Origin: Bacteroides sp. CAG:144 | GTDB taxonomy: Bacteria; Bacteroidota; Bacteroidia; Bacteroidales; UBA11471 | Length of the DNA: 7,507 bases | Direction of reading: 5' to 3' | Assembly: GCA_000434215.1 (NCBI GenBank) | Contig: HF999686.1 | Span: 1-7,507, forward strand | Part shown: positions 1 through 6,166 of the stretch, piece by piece | How the letters are laid out: the number at the start of each line of letters is the position of its first letter | Numbering within the stretch: the first letter of the stretch is position 1 | The notes under the pieces: generated by a model | Told to the model about the DNA's origin: nothing | Database searches by the model: none | What the model saw: only the letters and a program-made list of their open reading frames with translations | Translations under genes and position numbers: made by a program

Positions 1-48
1 TCCCCGCTAAAAAATTGTTTAAATGGTAATGTGCTTATAAGTTAAATA

Positions 49-103
49 ATCAAACAGAAAACAGCCCCCGGGAAAATATTCCGGGGGCTGTTTTCTGTTT
101 GAT
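49..103. terminator. Perfect 23-bp stem-loop, probable bidirectional terminator
   Basis: Arms 49-71 and 81-103 are perfect reverse complements of 23 nt around a 9-nt loop (72-80). The inner stem is a GC block (agcccccgg/ccgggggct); the outer stem is A-rich on the left and T-rich on the right. Read on either strand the 3' arm therefore ends in a T-rich run after a GC-rich core, which suits intrinsic termination in both directions. It starts 16 bp past the stop codon of the minus-strand gene at 120-449. It would also serve a convergent gene to the left, outside the window. Positions 1-48 show nothing else. Confidence 0.85.
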
Positions 104-119
104 TGGGGGCGTGAAAAAG

Positions 120-449
120 TTATAATTGGTCTATGATATTATTTAAGTCGTTTTTATCGAAAAGGACGAAGACATGCCCCAGAATGCCGATGCTGGCCAA
201 GTGTGATTCATCGTCGTAACCGATAGATCCGGTCGAGAAAATGAAGTAATTGTGAGTTGAGATCATTTCTTGAGCGATTGTATCGAGCAGATAACCGCCC
301 AGCATGGAGACGAGCAGATTATCGCTTTCTTGCAAAGATTCGTTACAGACTGTTTTTATCGCTTCACGATGATTCTCGGCCGAAGGGCAGGTTATGATCA
401 ATGTCGATAAGCAAGCGATACCGATGAGTAATGCAATCCATTTTTTCAT
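120..449 (-). CDS. Small exported protein of unknown function (DUF4359-like)
   Basis: The product is 109 aa from the ATG at 447-449. It opens with a Lys-Lys N-terminus and a hydrophobic stretch (about residues 4-20), a signal peptide or membrane anchor. The run I-I-T-C just after it could be a weak lipobox, but Thr before the Cys is unusual, so lipidation is uncertain. The following pattern (C-P-S-A-E-N-H-R-E-A-I) and the C-terminal S-I-G-I-L-G-H-V-F-V-L-F resemble, from memory, small Bacteroidota proteins annotated as DUF4359; no function is known for these. The frame stays open 36 codons further upstream to 557, but that extension is atypical, would bury the signal peptide, and begins upstream of the likely -7 box at 472-479, so the internal ATG is preferred. 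The gene appears to be a single-gene transcript between its own promoter and the hairpin at 49-103. Confidence 0.7.
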   Translation of the reverse strand: MKKWIALLIGIACLSTLIITCPSAENHREAIKTVCNESLQESDNLLVSMLGGYLLDTIAQEMISTHNYFIFSTGSIGYDDESHLASIGILGHVFVLFDKNDLNNIIDQL

Positions 450-471
450 GAGATGATATTTTTTGATACTC

Positions 472-479
472 CAAAGGTA
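472..479 (-). promoter_or_regulatory. Bacteroidota -7 box for the small exported protein
   Basis: On the minus strand this reads TACCTTTG, a full match to the Bacteroidota TAnnTTTG -7 element. It lies 22 bp upstream of the ATG at 447-449, which would give a leader of roughly 15 nt. No clear TTTG -33 box sits at the usual 19-21 bp spacing; only a TTTTC run (495-499) is nearby. Its position supports the shorter gene start. Confidence 0.5.
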
Positions 480-747
480 AGAATTTGTGAATAAGAAAAT
501 CCGATTTAGCAAAAAATAAGTTCTCGATATAGAAAGTTGGAGGAGAACAGAGTCCATTTCTTAGAATAGGAAATTATTGTATCAGTAATTCTCTCTATGC
601 CGGAGTTCGGATGTGGGTTGTGAACATTCGGTTATCTTTTTGAGTATCGGTGTAAATAATTTAATATCAGAGGAAATAGGTCTCTTTTTCTCTCCGATAC
701 AGAAAATGTCCACAGTTTATTATGTTATGGAAAAAGATAAAAGAAAT

Positions 748-776
748 AGGAGTTGCACTTAATCTGTGCAACTCCT
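748..776 (-). terminator. Hairpin terminator after the PepSY-like lipoprotein gene
   Basis: Arms 748-758 and 766-776 pair perfectly over 11 bp around a 7-nt loop (759-765). On the minus strand the stem is followed by a T-rich tail (atttcttttatctttttcc). It lies 19 bp past the stop codon of the lipoprotein gene, so it most likely ends the PepSY-like transcript. The rest of the 558-795 gap shows no gene on either strand. Confidence 0.8.
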
Positions 777-795
777 TGATAGTGTAATAGATAAC

Positions 796-1668
796 TTAGA
801 AGAAATTTCCTTGCATATCGATTCTGACTTTTTCTTCACGGCCGTTGCTTTCAAATTCTATGTAGAAATACTCTGCCGTTGAGGTTTCTATGTGATAGAT
901 GTCGTCGATTCGATAAGAGGCATATATCGAGTTGGCAATGGCTTGCTGTATTATTGCCGGAATATCCCGATATGCGGTTTCTGTTTTGGTTTGTATCCAG
1001 TTATCTGTTCTGTCGAATAACAATTCCCGGCATACATTCCCATCGATAATTTCGATTTCGGTCGTTCCGTTTTCCTTGTCGATTTCCAAGATACGGGCTC
1101 CGGGATAGTGGGTATCGATATAGTATTCGATGTTCCCGCTAAGTGTCGGGGGGATAAAGTCGCCGTAATCGTAATCATTATCTATATCGATGAGTTTTTT
1201 GATGAGAATACCATCGGTAGAATAATATAAGCCGACTTCTGTTTCACGTCCGGCATCAAAACCTTCCACTTCGATGACGTAGACTGTTTCTAATTTTTCG
1301 CGCTCTATCATATCCACATCATCAATGATCCACCGGGCATATTCGCTTTGTTGAAAAGTCGCTTTTATAGCATCGGGCAGTAGTGCGAACGGAATGTCGG
1401 TTTCGGTCATGTACCACGTCCCGTTACGGTCGAACCATGCTGAGTATTCAACATCTTTTCCTGACGGATTTTGTGGCGCAGGTGCTTTGAAATCGGCTAC
1501 GATATAGCCGTTTTTCATTTCCCAAGAAATATGGTCGGCCGATGGATATCGGGTCTTCAACGCATTTTTGACTTGTTGGTTGGCGATATGACCGTCATCG
1601 TCTTTGTCGCAGCTGTAAAGACCGAATACTACACAAGCCACAGTCGAGATATAAAGGAGCGTTTTCAT
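796..1668 (-). CDS. Lipoprotein with two tandem PepSY-like (DUF2874-type) domains
   Basis: The product is 290 aa. Residues 1-19 form a lipoprotein signal peptide and the lipobox is L17-Y18-S19-C20. The cysteine is followed at once by D-K-D-D-D, resembling the acidic lipoprotein export signal that sends Bacteroidota lipoproteins to the cell surface. The rest is two related units, about 31-162 and 174-290, joined by an acidic linker (D-I-D-N-D-Y-D-Y-G-D). Each unit has a YP-[SG]-A segment (41-44; 188-191), a F-D-R-x-x-x-W strand (79-86; 218-224), a D-I-P helix start (91-93; 235-237) and a Y-A-[RS]-[WY]-[RI]-I-D-D stretch (110-117; 249-256). This is the layout of PepSY-like/BLIP-like proteins, a beta-rich fold with no known catalytic residues. 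The gene starts 21 bp after the neighbouring PepSY-like gene and is probably co-transcribed with it. Function is unknown; binding a ligand, peptide or partner protein at the envelope is the likeliest role. Confidence 0.85.
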   Translation of the reverse strand: MKTLLYISTVACVVFGLYSCDKDDDGHIANQQVKNALKTRYPSADHISWEMKNGYIVADFKAPAPQNPSGKDVEYSAWFDRNGTWYMTETDIPFALLPDAIKATFQQSEYARWIIDDVDMIEREKLETVYVIEVEGFDAGRETEVGLYYSTDGILIKKLIDIDNDYDYGDFIPPTLSGNIEYYIDTHYPGARILEIDKENGTTEIEIIDGNVCRELLFDRTDNWIQTKTETAYRDIPAIIQQAIANSIYASYRIDDIYHIETSTAEYFYIEFESNGREEKVRIDMQGNFF

Positions 1669-1689
1669 AACAAAGGTCGCGAAATGATA

Positions 1690-2130
1690 TTAGTCATCGA
1701 TCTCGATAAGATTGAAATTCAGGTCGAATGTCAGTTCGAGGCGGTTGGTCAGTTTCACTTCGTAATCACGTTTATCCCGGTCTATTTTTACGATCGATGC
1801 ATCAGGGTAGTTTTGTTTTACATACGTTGCAATCTGTTGCGGAATGATAGCTGCGGGAACCGTAGAATATTTGCAGTCGACTTCTTTCCAATCTCCGTTT
1901 TTGAAGAATTCGATTTTAGCACTGTTGGTAAATACGATTTCGTATTTGCTGTCGAGAAATTCCCGTTCGAATTTGGCGTATGCCACTTTCTCATTGGGGA
2001 AATGTTGTTTTACAAACTCTTGCGACTTTTGGGGCAGTTGGTTTACGGTAATCATGCGGTCGTTGTCGGCTTTTGCGGAGAAAATACCCAACGAGAACAA
2101 GATGGCTGAGAGAATCATTAACTTTTTCAT
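1690..2130 (-). CDS. Periplasmic PepSY-like (DUF2874-type) protein
   Basis: The product is 146 aa. It has a classical Sec signal peptide: M-K-K, a hydrophobic core (about 4-18) and an A-K-A cleavage site before D22. No lipobox cysteine is present, so it should be soluble in the periplasm. The mature part holds one PepSY-like unit made of two halves: a helix ending H-F-P-N (43-46) then strands to a N-G-D-W turn (78-81), and a second helix (about 91-106) ending N-Y-P-D-A (107-111) then strands to the C-terminus. This matches the small PepSY-like proteins common in Bacteroidota, often near two-component genes. It is the first gene after the histidine kinase, 121 bp away, and 21 bp ahead of the lipoprotein gene that carries two copies of the same kind of unit. 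There is no Shine-Dalgarno sequence, as is usual in this phylum. Molecular function is unknown. Confidence 0.85.
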   Translation of the reverse strand: MKKLMILSAILFSLGIFSAKADNDRMITVNQLPQKSQEFVKQHFPNEKVAYAKFEREFLDSKYEIVFTNSAKIEFFKNGDWKEVDCKYSTVPAAIIPQQIATYVKQNYPDASIVKIDRDKRDYEVKLTNRLELTFDLNFNLIEIDD

Positions 2131-2177
2131 AACATTTAATTTTAGAGGTTAGACATATTTCATATTGTTTTCTGAGA

Positions 2178-2185
2178 CAAATATC
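2178..2185 (-). promoter_or_regulatory. Weak -7-like box upstream of the PepSY-like genes
   Basis: The minus strand reads GATATTTG here, one mismatch from TAnnTTTG, 47 bp upstream of the PepSY-like ATG. No convincing -33 element is at the right spacing. It is the only candidate in the 121-bp gap after the kinase gene, so the PepSY-like genes may use this weak promoter, read-through from the kinase, or both. Confidence 0.2.
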
Positions 2186-2251
2186 TTATCCGATTTTGAA
2201 AAGAATTTGAAATAACCGACTTTTTTCGTAGAAAAATCGATTTTTTTTGTT

Positions 2252-3523
2252 TTAGGGCCATGTTACCGAAAAATAATGGCGATCCTTATTAAAACGATAT
2301 TCGAGATTCAGATGATAATATCTGCATACGGCTTTTACAAGGGCGAGTCCGAGACCGGTAGAACCTTCTTTCTTTTCTCCTTGATAAAAACGATTGAAAA
2401 TTTGAGTAGCATCGAGTTGTTTCGTCCCGTCATTACTTATAGTCAATGTTTGGTCTTGCATCGATATGATTATTTTACTACCTGCTTCGGAGTGTATGAA
2501 AGCATTTTTCAGTAGGTTATTGATCAACGTCGATGCCAAAGACTCGTTCATCTTAACCGTAAATTCTCCCGAAATGTTCACATGACAAGAAAGATTACGG
2601 CTTGCGTAAATCTCATTATATAGATCTGTTTGTTCTTGGACTACTGCCCGGAGATCGATTGTGCTGTTTTCCGGGAATTGTCCGTTTTCGATTTTGGTAA
2701 GCAATAGAAGCGTTTTGTTCAGGCGTATGATGTGGCTGAGTGAACGCTGCATTTTTAGCAATTCCTCTGTCTGTCTTTCGCTGGGTTGAGTTTGGTCGAG
2801 TAACCATTCTATGCGGGTCCCGAGCACGGCGAGAGGAGTTTGTAATTCGTGCGATGCATTCCCGATAAATTGTTTTTGTTGGTCAAATGCATTTTCAACC
2901 CGATCTACGGCTTTTTGTGCAGCCGTATTGAGTTTGGCAAATTCTCTGATATGGGTATCGTTGGGGACAGGATTGTTTTTTTGACCCGGTGTGTATCGGT
3001 CGAGCCAGTGTAACAGTTCGTACAAGGGACGCATGCTGCGATGGAAAACCCACATGGTAAGAGCTAAGGTCGTTATGAGTAATGATAAGTAGAGGAGAAT
3101 GACCCAGAATAAAATGGCTTGCCGTAAATCGTCTTTTTCAAAGGTTGGAGTCGCAACTTTCAGCTCGTAGTAGTTTTCGTCATTATCTTGAAAAATGATA
3201 GTGAGGATACGAGCCGGTTCGGTTTCCTCTTTTTCGGGAATATATACTTCGGCATCGTAGTATTTGATATGTGGGTGGGTATCGGCATACGTTTCATCTA
3301 CGGGCACAATCGAGTAGCTGTTGTTCGATCCGCTATTGAGTGCGGGCAATTCTCTGCCTGCCAGCATACGGATAATGATCATTTCGGAGTAATCGTCGAG
3401 AGCGTCATCGGCTTCTTCATTTATTTCGTCGACCATCGTAAAATAAAATAATGTGGCCCATAAAGCCATGAGTGGCACCAAAAAGAGAGAAAGTCGTAAG
3501 GCTATGCGATAGATCAGTTTCAT
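2252..3523 (-). CDS. Membrane sensor histidine kinase of a two-component system
   Basis: The product is 423 aa in the inner membrane. Two transmembrane helices (about 10-30 and 137-159) flank a periplasmic sensor region of roughly 105 residues that I do not recognise. A short HAMP-like linker follows (about 159-212). The HisKA domain carries the H-box with the phospho-acceptor H225 (S-H-E-L-Q-T-P, 224-230). The ATPase domain shows an N-box (N-N-L-L-K-N-A, 335-341), a G1-like S-N-D-G (363-366), an F-box-like I-F-N-R-F-Y (375-380) and a G2 box G-S-T-G-L-G-L (387-393). The protein ends about 30 residues after the G2 box, as is normal. The G1 motif reads N-D-G instead of the usual D-N-G. The gene starts 11 bp after the response regulator stop, so they are one operon and cognate partners. 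The signal is unknown; the two exported PepSY-like proteins encoded next could contribute to sensing. Confidence 0.93.
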   Translation of the reverse strand: MKLIYRIALRLSLFLVPLMALWATLFYFTMVDEINEEADDALDDYSEMIIIRMLAGRELPALNSGSNNSYSIVPVDETYADTHPHIKYYDAEVYIPEKEETEPARILTIIFQDNDENYYELKVATPTFEKDDLRQAILFWVILLYLSLLITTLALTMWVFHRSMRPLYELLHWLDRYTPGQKNNPVPNDTHIREFAKLNTAAQKAVDRVENAFDQQKQFIGNASHELQTPLAVLGTRIEWLLDQTQPSERQTEELLKMQRSLSHIIRLNKTLLLLTKIENGQFPENSTIDLRAVVQEQTDLYNEIYASRNLSCHVNISGEFTVKMNESLASTLINNLLKNAFIHSEAGSKIIISMQDQTLTISNDGTKQLDATQIFNRFYQGEKKEGSTGLGLALVKAVCRYYHLNLEYRFNKDRHYFSVTWP

Positions 3524-3534
3524 GGTAGAAGAAG

Positions 3535-4221
3535 TTATTCGGTTTCGGGGGGAGTCAGTTTGTATCCGAATCCGTATACCGACTTTATTTCTATATCGGC
3601 TCCCGATTCGGACAGTTTACGGCGCAGGTTCTTCATTTGGGCATAGACGAAATGGAAGTTGTCGGCTTGGTCGGCATGATCTCCCCATACGGCTTCGGCA
3701 AGTACCGATTTGTCTACGACATGATTGGGGCGTTGCATAAAAAATCGGAGTATATCGAATTCTTTTTTTAGCAATTCGATCTCTTTACCTGCGATTTTTA
3801 CCCGGCGACTTTCGGGGTCGAGAGAGACGTTTCCCAGAATGATATCGATGTTCCCGTCATTGCGGCTGCGGCGTACGACGCTTTTGATACGGGCTTTGAG
3901 TTCGGCCGTATGGAATGGTTTCGGCAGATAGTCGTCTGCACCGAGTTCGAGCCCGAGTATCTTGTCTTCAAGGGAATCGCGAGCCGAGATGATAATCACA
4001 TTGTCGCGTTTGCGCAACTCTTTCAGGTGTTCGAGTAGTTTCAACCCGTTTCCGTCGGGCAGCATGATGTCGAGAAGAATACAATCGTAAGTGTAACCGG
4101 CTATTTTCGAGTCGGCCTCGGTGTAAGTCGATGCGTTTTCGACGATATATCCGTCTTCGCGTAATGCCCTCGACATGATTTCTCGTAAGGAGGGTTCATC
4201 TTCGATGATCAGTATCTTCAT
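3535..4221 (-). CDS. OmpR/PhoB-family response regulator
   Basis: The product is 228 aa, standard length for the family. The N-terminal receiver domain (1-115) has the acidic pair E7/D8, phospho-acceptor D51 (L-L-D-I-M-L-P), the switch residue S79 and the conserved K101 (L-P-K-P-F). The C-terminal winged-helix DNA-binding domain (about 126-223) has the E-x-x-L-L-x-x-E-F-x-I-L helix near 148-158 and ends in the typical V-Y-G-F-G-Y-K-L wing. It would be phosphorylated by the kinase encoded directly downstream and then bind DNA as a dimer. The ATG at 4219-4221 puts the first strand (M-K-I-L-I-I-E-D-E) at the family's normal position. A promoter match lies at 4304-4333, leaving a leader of about 75 nt. 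The likely targets, by proximity, include the PepSY-like genes or the operon itself, but I see no clear pair of direct repeats to prove it. Confidence 0.95.
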   Translation of the reverse strand: MKILIIEDEPSLREIMSRALREDGYIVENASTYTEADSKIAGYTYDCILLDIMLPDGNGLKLLEHLKELRKRDNVIIISARDSLEDKILGLELGADDYLPKPFHTAELKARIKSVVRRSRNDGNIDIILGNVSLDPESRRVKIAGKEIELLKKEFDILRFFMQRPNHVVDKSVLAEAVWGDHADQADNFHFVYAQMKNLRRKLSESGADIEIKSVYGFGYKLTPPETE

Positions 4222-4303
4222 AATATTGCAGAATTGTAATATGTCCGGTTGCTTGACTGTGGTTTTATATTTTTTACAGAAACAGCCGATGTTCCGATTC
4301 TTA

Positions 4304-4333
4304 CAAATGTAACGAATTAATTTTGTAGAGAAA
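4304..4333 (-). promoter_or_regulatory. Bacteroidota-type promoter for the two-component operon
   Basis: The minus strand reads TACATTTG at 4304-4311, a full match to the TAnnTTTG -7 element. A TTTC at 4330-4333 lies 18 bp upstream, close to the expected TTTG-like -33 position. It falls between the ABC operon hairpin (4378-4405) and the regulator ATG at 4219-4221, the only place a dedicated promoter for this operon would fit. Confidence 0.55.
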
Positions 4334-4377
4334 TTGAAATAGGAGAAATACTTCGTTTACAGAAATAATGGAAATGA

Positions 4378-4405
4378 AGAGAGAAGGGTTTTTACCCTTC
4401 TCTCT
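4378..4405 (-). terminator. Hairpin terminator of the ABC transporter operon
   Basis: Arms 4378-4389 and 4394-4405 form a perfect 12-bp stem with a TTTT loop. It begins 24 bp past the stop codon of the second ABC gene. The tail on the minus strand is moderately T-rich (tcatttccattatttct) without a solid T run, so termination may be incomplete and some transcripts could enter the two-component operon. Confidence 0.7.
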
Positions 4406-4429
4406 AAGAATAATTTTCATCGATTATTT

Positions 4430-6166
4430 TTATTTTTCATTGTTTGCTTGCAAAGCAAGCATGTGGGCGAAAGTACTGTTTTCCCCTTTCAACGTTTCAG
4501 GCGAACCTGTTTCTATAACTGCTCCATCTTCGAGGACAACGATTTTGTCGGCATGTGTTATTGTGCGCATGCGGTGGGCGATAATGAGTACGGTTTTGTT
4601 GCGTACCAGTTCCGATAGAGCGGCTTGTATTTTCGTTTCGTTTTCGACATCGAGAGAGGCTGTCGCCTCGTCGAGCAAAACGATAGGTGCGTCTTTCAAA
4701 AGGGCCCGAGCTATGGAGATACGTTGTCGTTCTCCGCCCGATAGTGTCTCTCCGTTTTCACCTATGATGGTTTGGTAACCATGCGGCATTTTTTTTACAA
4801 ATTCGTCGCATTGGGCAAGACGGGCAACAGACATTACCTCTTCATCGGTGGCACCACGTTTCCCGATACGGATATTTTCGAGAATAGATGTATTGAAAAG
4901 CACGACATCTTGAAAAACGACCGAGTAATATTTTAGTAACGTTTCTGGATCGATAAGGCTTATGTCGGTTCCTCCCAGAGTAATTTTTCCCGATTGTATA
5001 TCCCAGAATCGCGCCGACAGTTTGGCCGCTGTACTTTTTCCGCTTCCCGATGAACCTACCAATGCTGTCATTTCGCCTTGTTTCGCAAGGAAAGAAACAT
5101 CTTTCAGAACTTGTCTTCCTCCGTCGTAGGAGAAATTGACATTATCGAAAGATATATCGTAATTTTCAGGTTTGAAATCGGTTCTACCTTGTTGGGTAGG
5201 TAGCTCTTCCATCTCTTTCATACGGTCGATACGAACATCGAGATAAAACAAGGCGGCTAGGTTGTTCAGTACCTCTTGAATAGGGGTGTAGATACGGGAG
5301 CCGATGACCAAAAATACCAAATAAGTGAATAGGTCGATTCGATTAGATACAAGCAGTGTGGCTCCTGTGATGATAACACTTGCCAGACCGAGTTTCAGGA
5401 TACTTTGCGACCCGTTCACCAAGATGCCGAGAAACAACTCGCCTCGGGTCAGAACCCATTCGTAAATATCGATTTTATCATTTAGTTTTTTCAGATATTC
5501 GTTTTCCTGATTATATGATTTTATTTCTTGAATAGTTTCTAGCCCTTCTTGTATCTGTTCACTGACATCACGCTTGTTTAAATAATTGTTTTCATTGCTT
5601 TTGCGCATTCTTTTTTTCGATAGGAGAATGATACCCAAAGCAATGGGTACAACCCAGAAAAGTGCTAGTGTAAGTTGCCAGTTGTAGAATGCCAAGCCTG
5701 CGGCAATCAGTACAATACTGATGAGAGACGCGAATAATTGCGGTACCGAGTGCGAGAAAGTATGTTCCAGATCGGTACAATCGTCCATGATTGTGGACGT
5801 GAGATCCGACAGATTTTTTTCTCCGAAAAATGCTAAAGGTAATTTCCTGAGTTTTTCTGCCAACGAAATGCGTCGATTGGCACTTTCCTCATAGACGCTT
5901 ATGTATGTACTGCGGTATTGAAATATGGCTGTAATGTACATGACGGCAAGAAAAGAAAGTCCGAGCAAACAGTAGTACCAGACTCCGTGTAATGCAGTCG
6001 TTCGAGAGTCGAGTATCGGGTGTAGCCAATCGTCGAGAAATAGAAATACAAATACGGCAGGAAGCATCAATACGATATCGAGTGCGACCGTCCAATACAT
6101 TCCTTTACAAAAATTCTTCGCCCCTAACTCCGATAAGGCAAAACGTTTTTTTATGAAATTATTCAT
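4430..6166 (-). CDS. ABC transporter half-unit, fused membrane domain and ATPase (second of pair)
   Basis: The product is 578 aa, full length for a fused exporter-fold half-transporter. The membrane domain (about 20-310) has six likely helices, with clear ones near 25-45, 62-82, 145-161, 164-183 and 258-290. The ATPase domain (about 336-573) has an aromatic A-loop Y347, Walker [10 protein letters not shown] (371-379), Q-loop Q419, signature L-S-G-G-E (475-479), Walker B ending D499 with catalytic E500, D-loop S-L-D (504-506) and H531. All ATP-hydrolysis residues are present. The segment after the second helix ([17 protein letters not shown], 113-129) recalls YbtPQ/IrtAB-like transporters, but the substrate cannot be told from this. 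It overlaps the preceding ABC gene by 8 bp, so the two should be translated together and form a heterodimer. Its ATG has a strong Shine-Dalgarno sequence, unusual for the phylum. Confidence 0.93.
   Translation of the reverse strand: MNNFIKKRFALSELGAKNFCKGMYWTVALDIVLMLPAVFVFLFLDDWLHPILDSRTTALHGVWYYCLLGLSFLAVMYITAIFQYRSTYISVYEESANRRISLAEKLRKLPLAFFGEKNLSDLTSTIMDDCTDLEHTFSHSVPQLFASLISIVLIAAGLAFYNWQLTLALFWVVPIALGIILLSKKRMRKSNENNYLNKRDVSEQIQEGLETIQEIKSYNQENEYLKKLNDKIDIYEWVLTRGELFLGILVNGSQSILKLGLASVIITGATLLVSNRIDLFTYLVFLVIGSRIYTPIQEVLNNLAALFYLDVRIDRMKEMEELPTQQGRTDFKPENYDISFDNVNFSYDGGRQVLKDVSFLAKQGEMTALVGSSGSGKSTAAKLSARFWDIQSGKITLGGTDISLIDPETLLKYYSVVFQDVVLFNTSILENIRIGKRGATDEEVMSVARLAQCDEFVKKMPHGYQTIIGENGETLSGGERQRISIARALLKDAPIVLLDEATASLDVENETKIQAALSELVRNKTVLIIAHRMRTITHADKIVVLEDGAVIETGSPETLKGENSTFAHMLALQANNEK

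Noticed and set aside
447..557. Longer 145-codon form of the small exported protein starting at 557
   Set aside because: It would place the signal peptide internally, its N-terminus looks unlike a protein start, and it begins upstream of the best -7 box (472-479).
1588..1608. EF-hand-like D-x-D-x-D-G after the lipobox cysteine
   Set aside because: The twelfth position is Gln rather than Glu and flanking helices are missing; a lipoprotein export signal explains the acidic run better.
1672..1679. GACCTTTG on the minus strand as a -7 box for the lipoprotein gene
   Set aside because: It differs from TAnnTTTG and ends only 3 bp before the ATG; the gene more likely shares the transcript of the PepSY-like gene 21 bp upstream.
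1471..2109. Long open frame on the plus strand opposite the PepSY-like genes
   Set aside because: It spans parts of two well-supported minus-strand genes and their junction, has cysteine- and phenylalanine-rich antisense composition, and matches no family I know.
2232..2245. A/T-rich 14-nt palindrome just past the kinase stop, as a terminator or operator
   Set aside because: The arms are only A and T runs around TCGA, with no GC core or loop, so it would make a weak hairpin. It is compatible with chance in an A/T-rich gap.
4368..4778. Plus-strand open frame antisense to the ABC ATPase domain
   Set aside because: It is the antisense of the conserved Walker B and signature region; the serine/arginine-rich product looks like a shadow. 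A similar one lies at 6262-6507.
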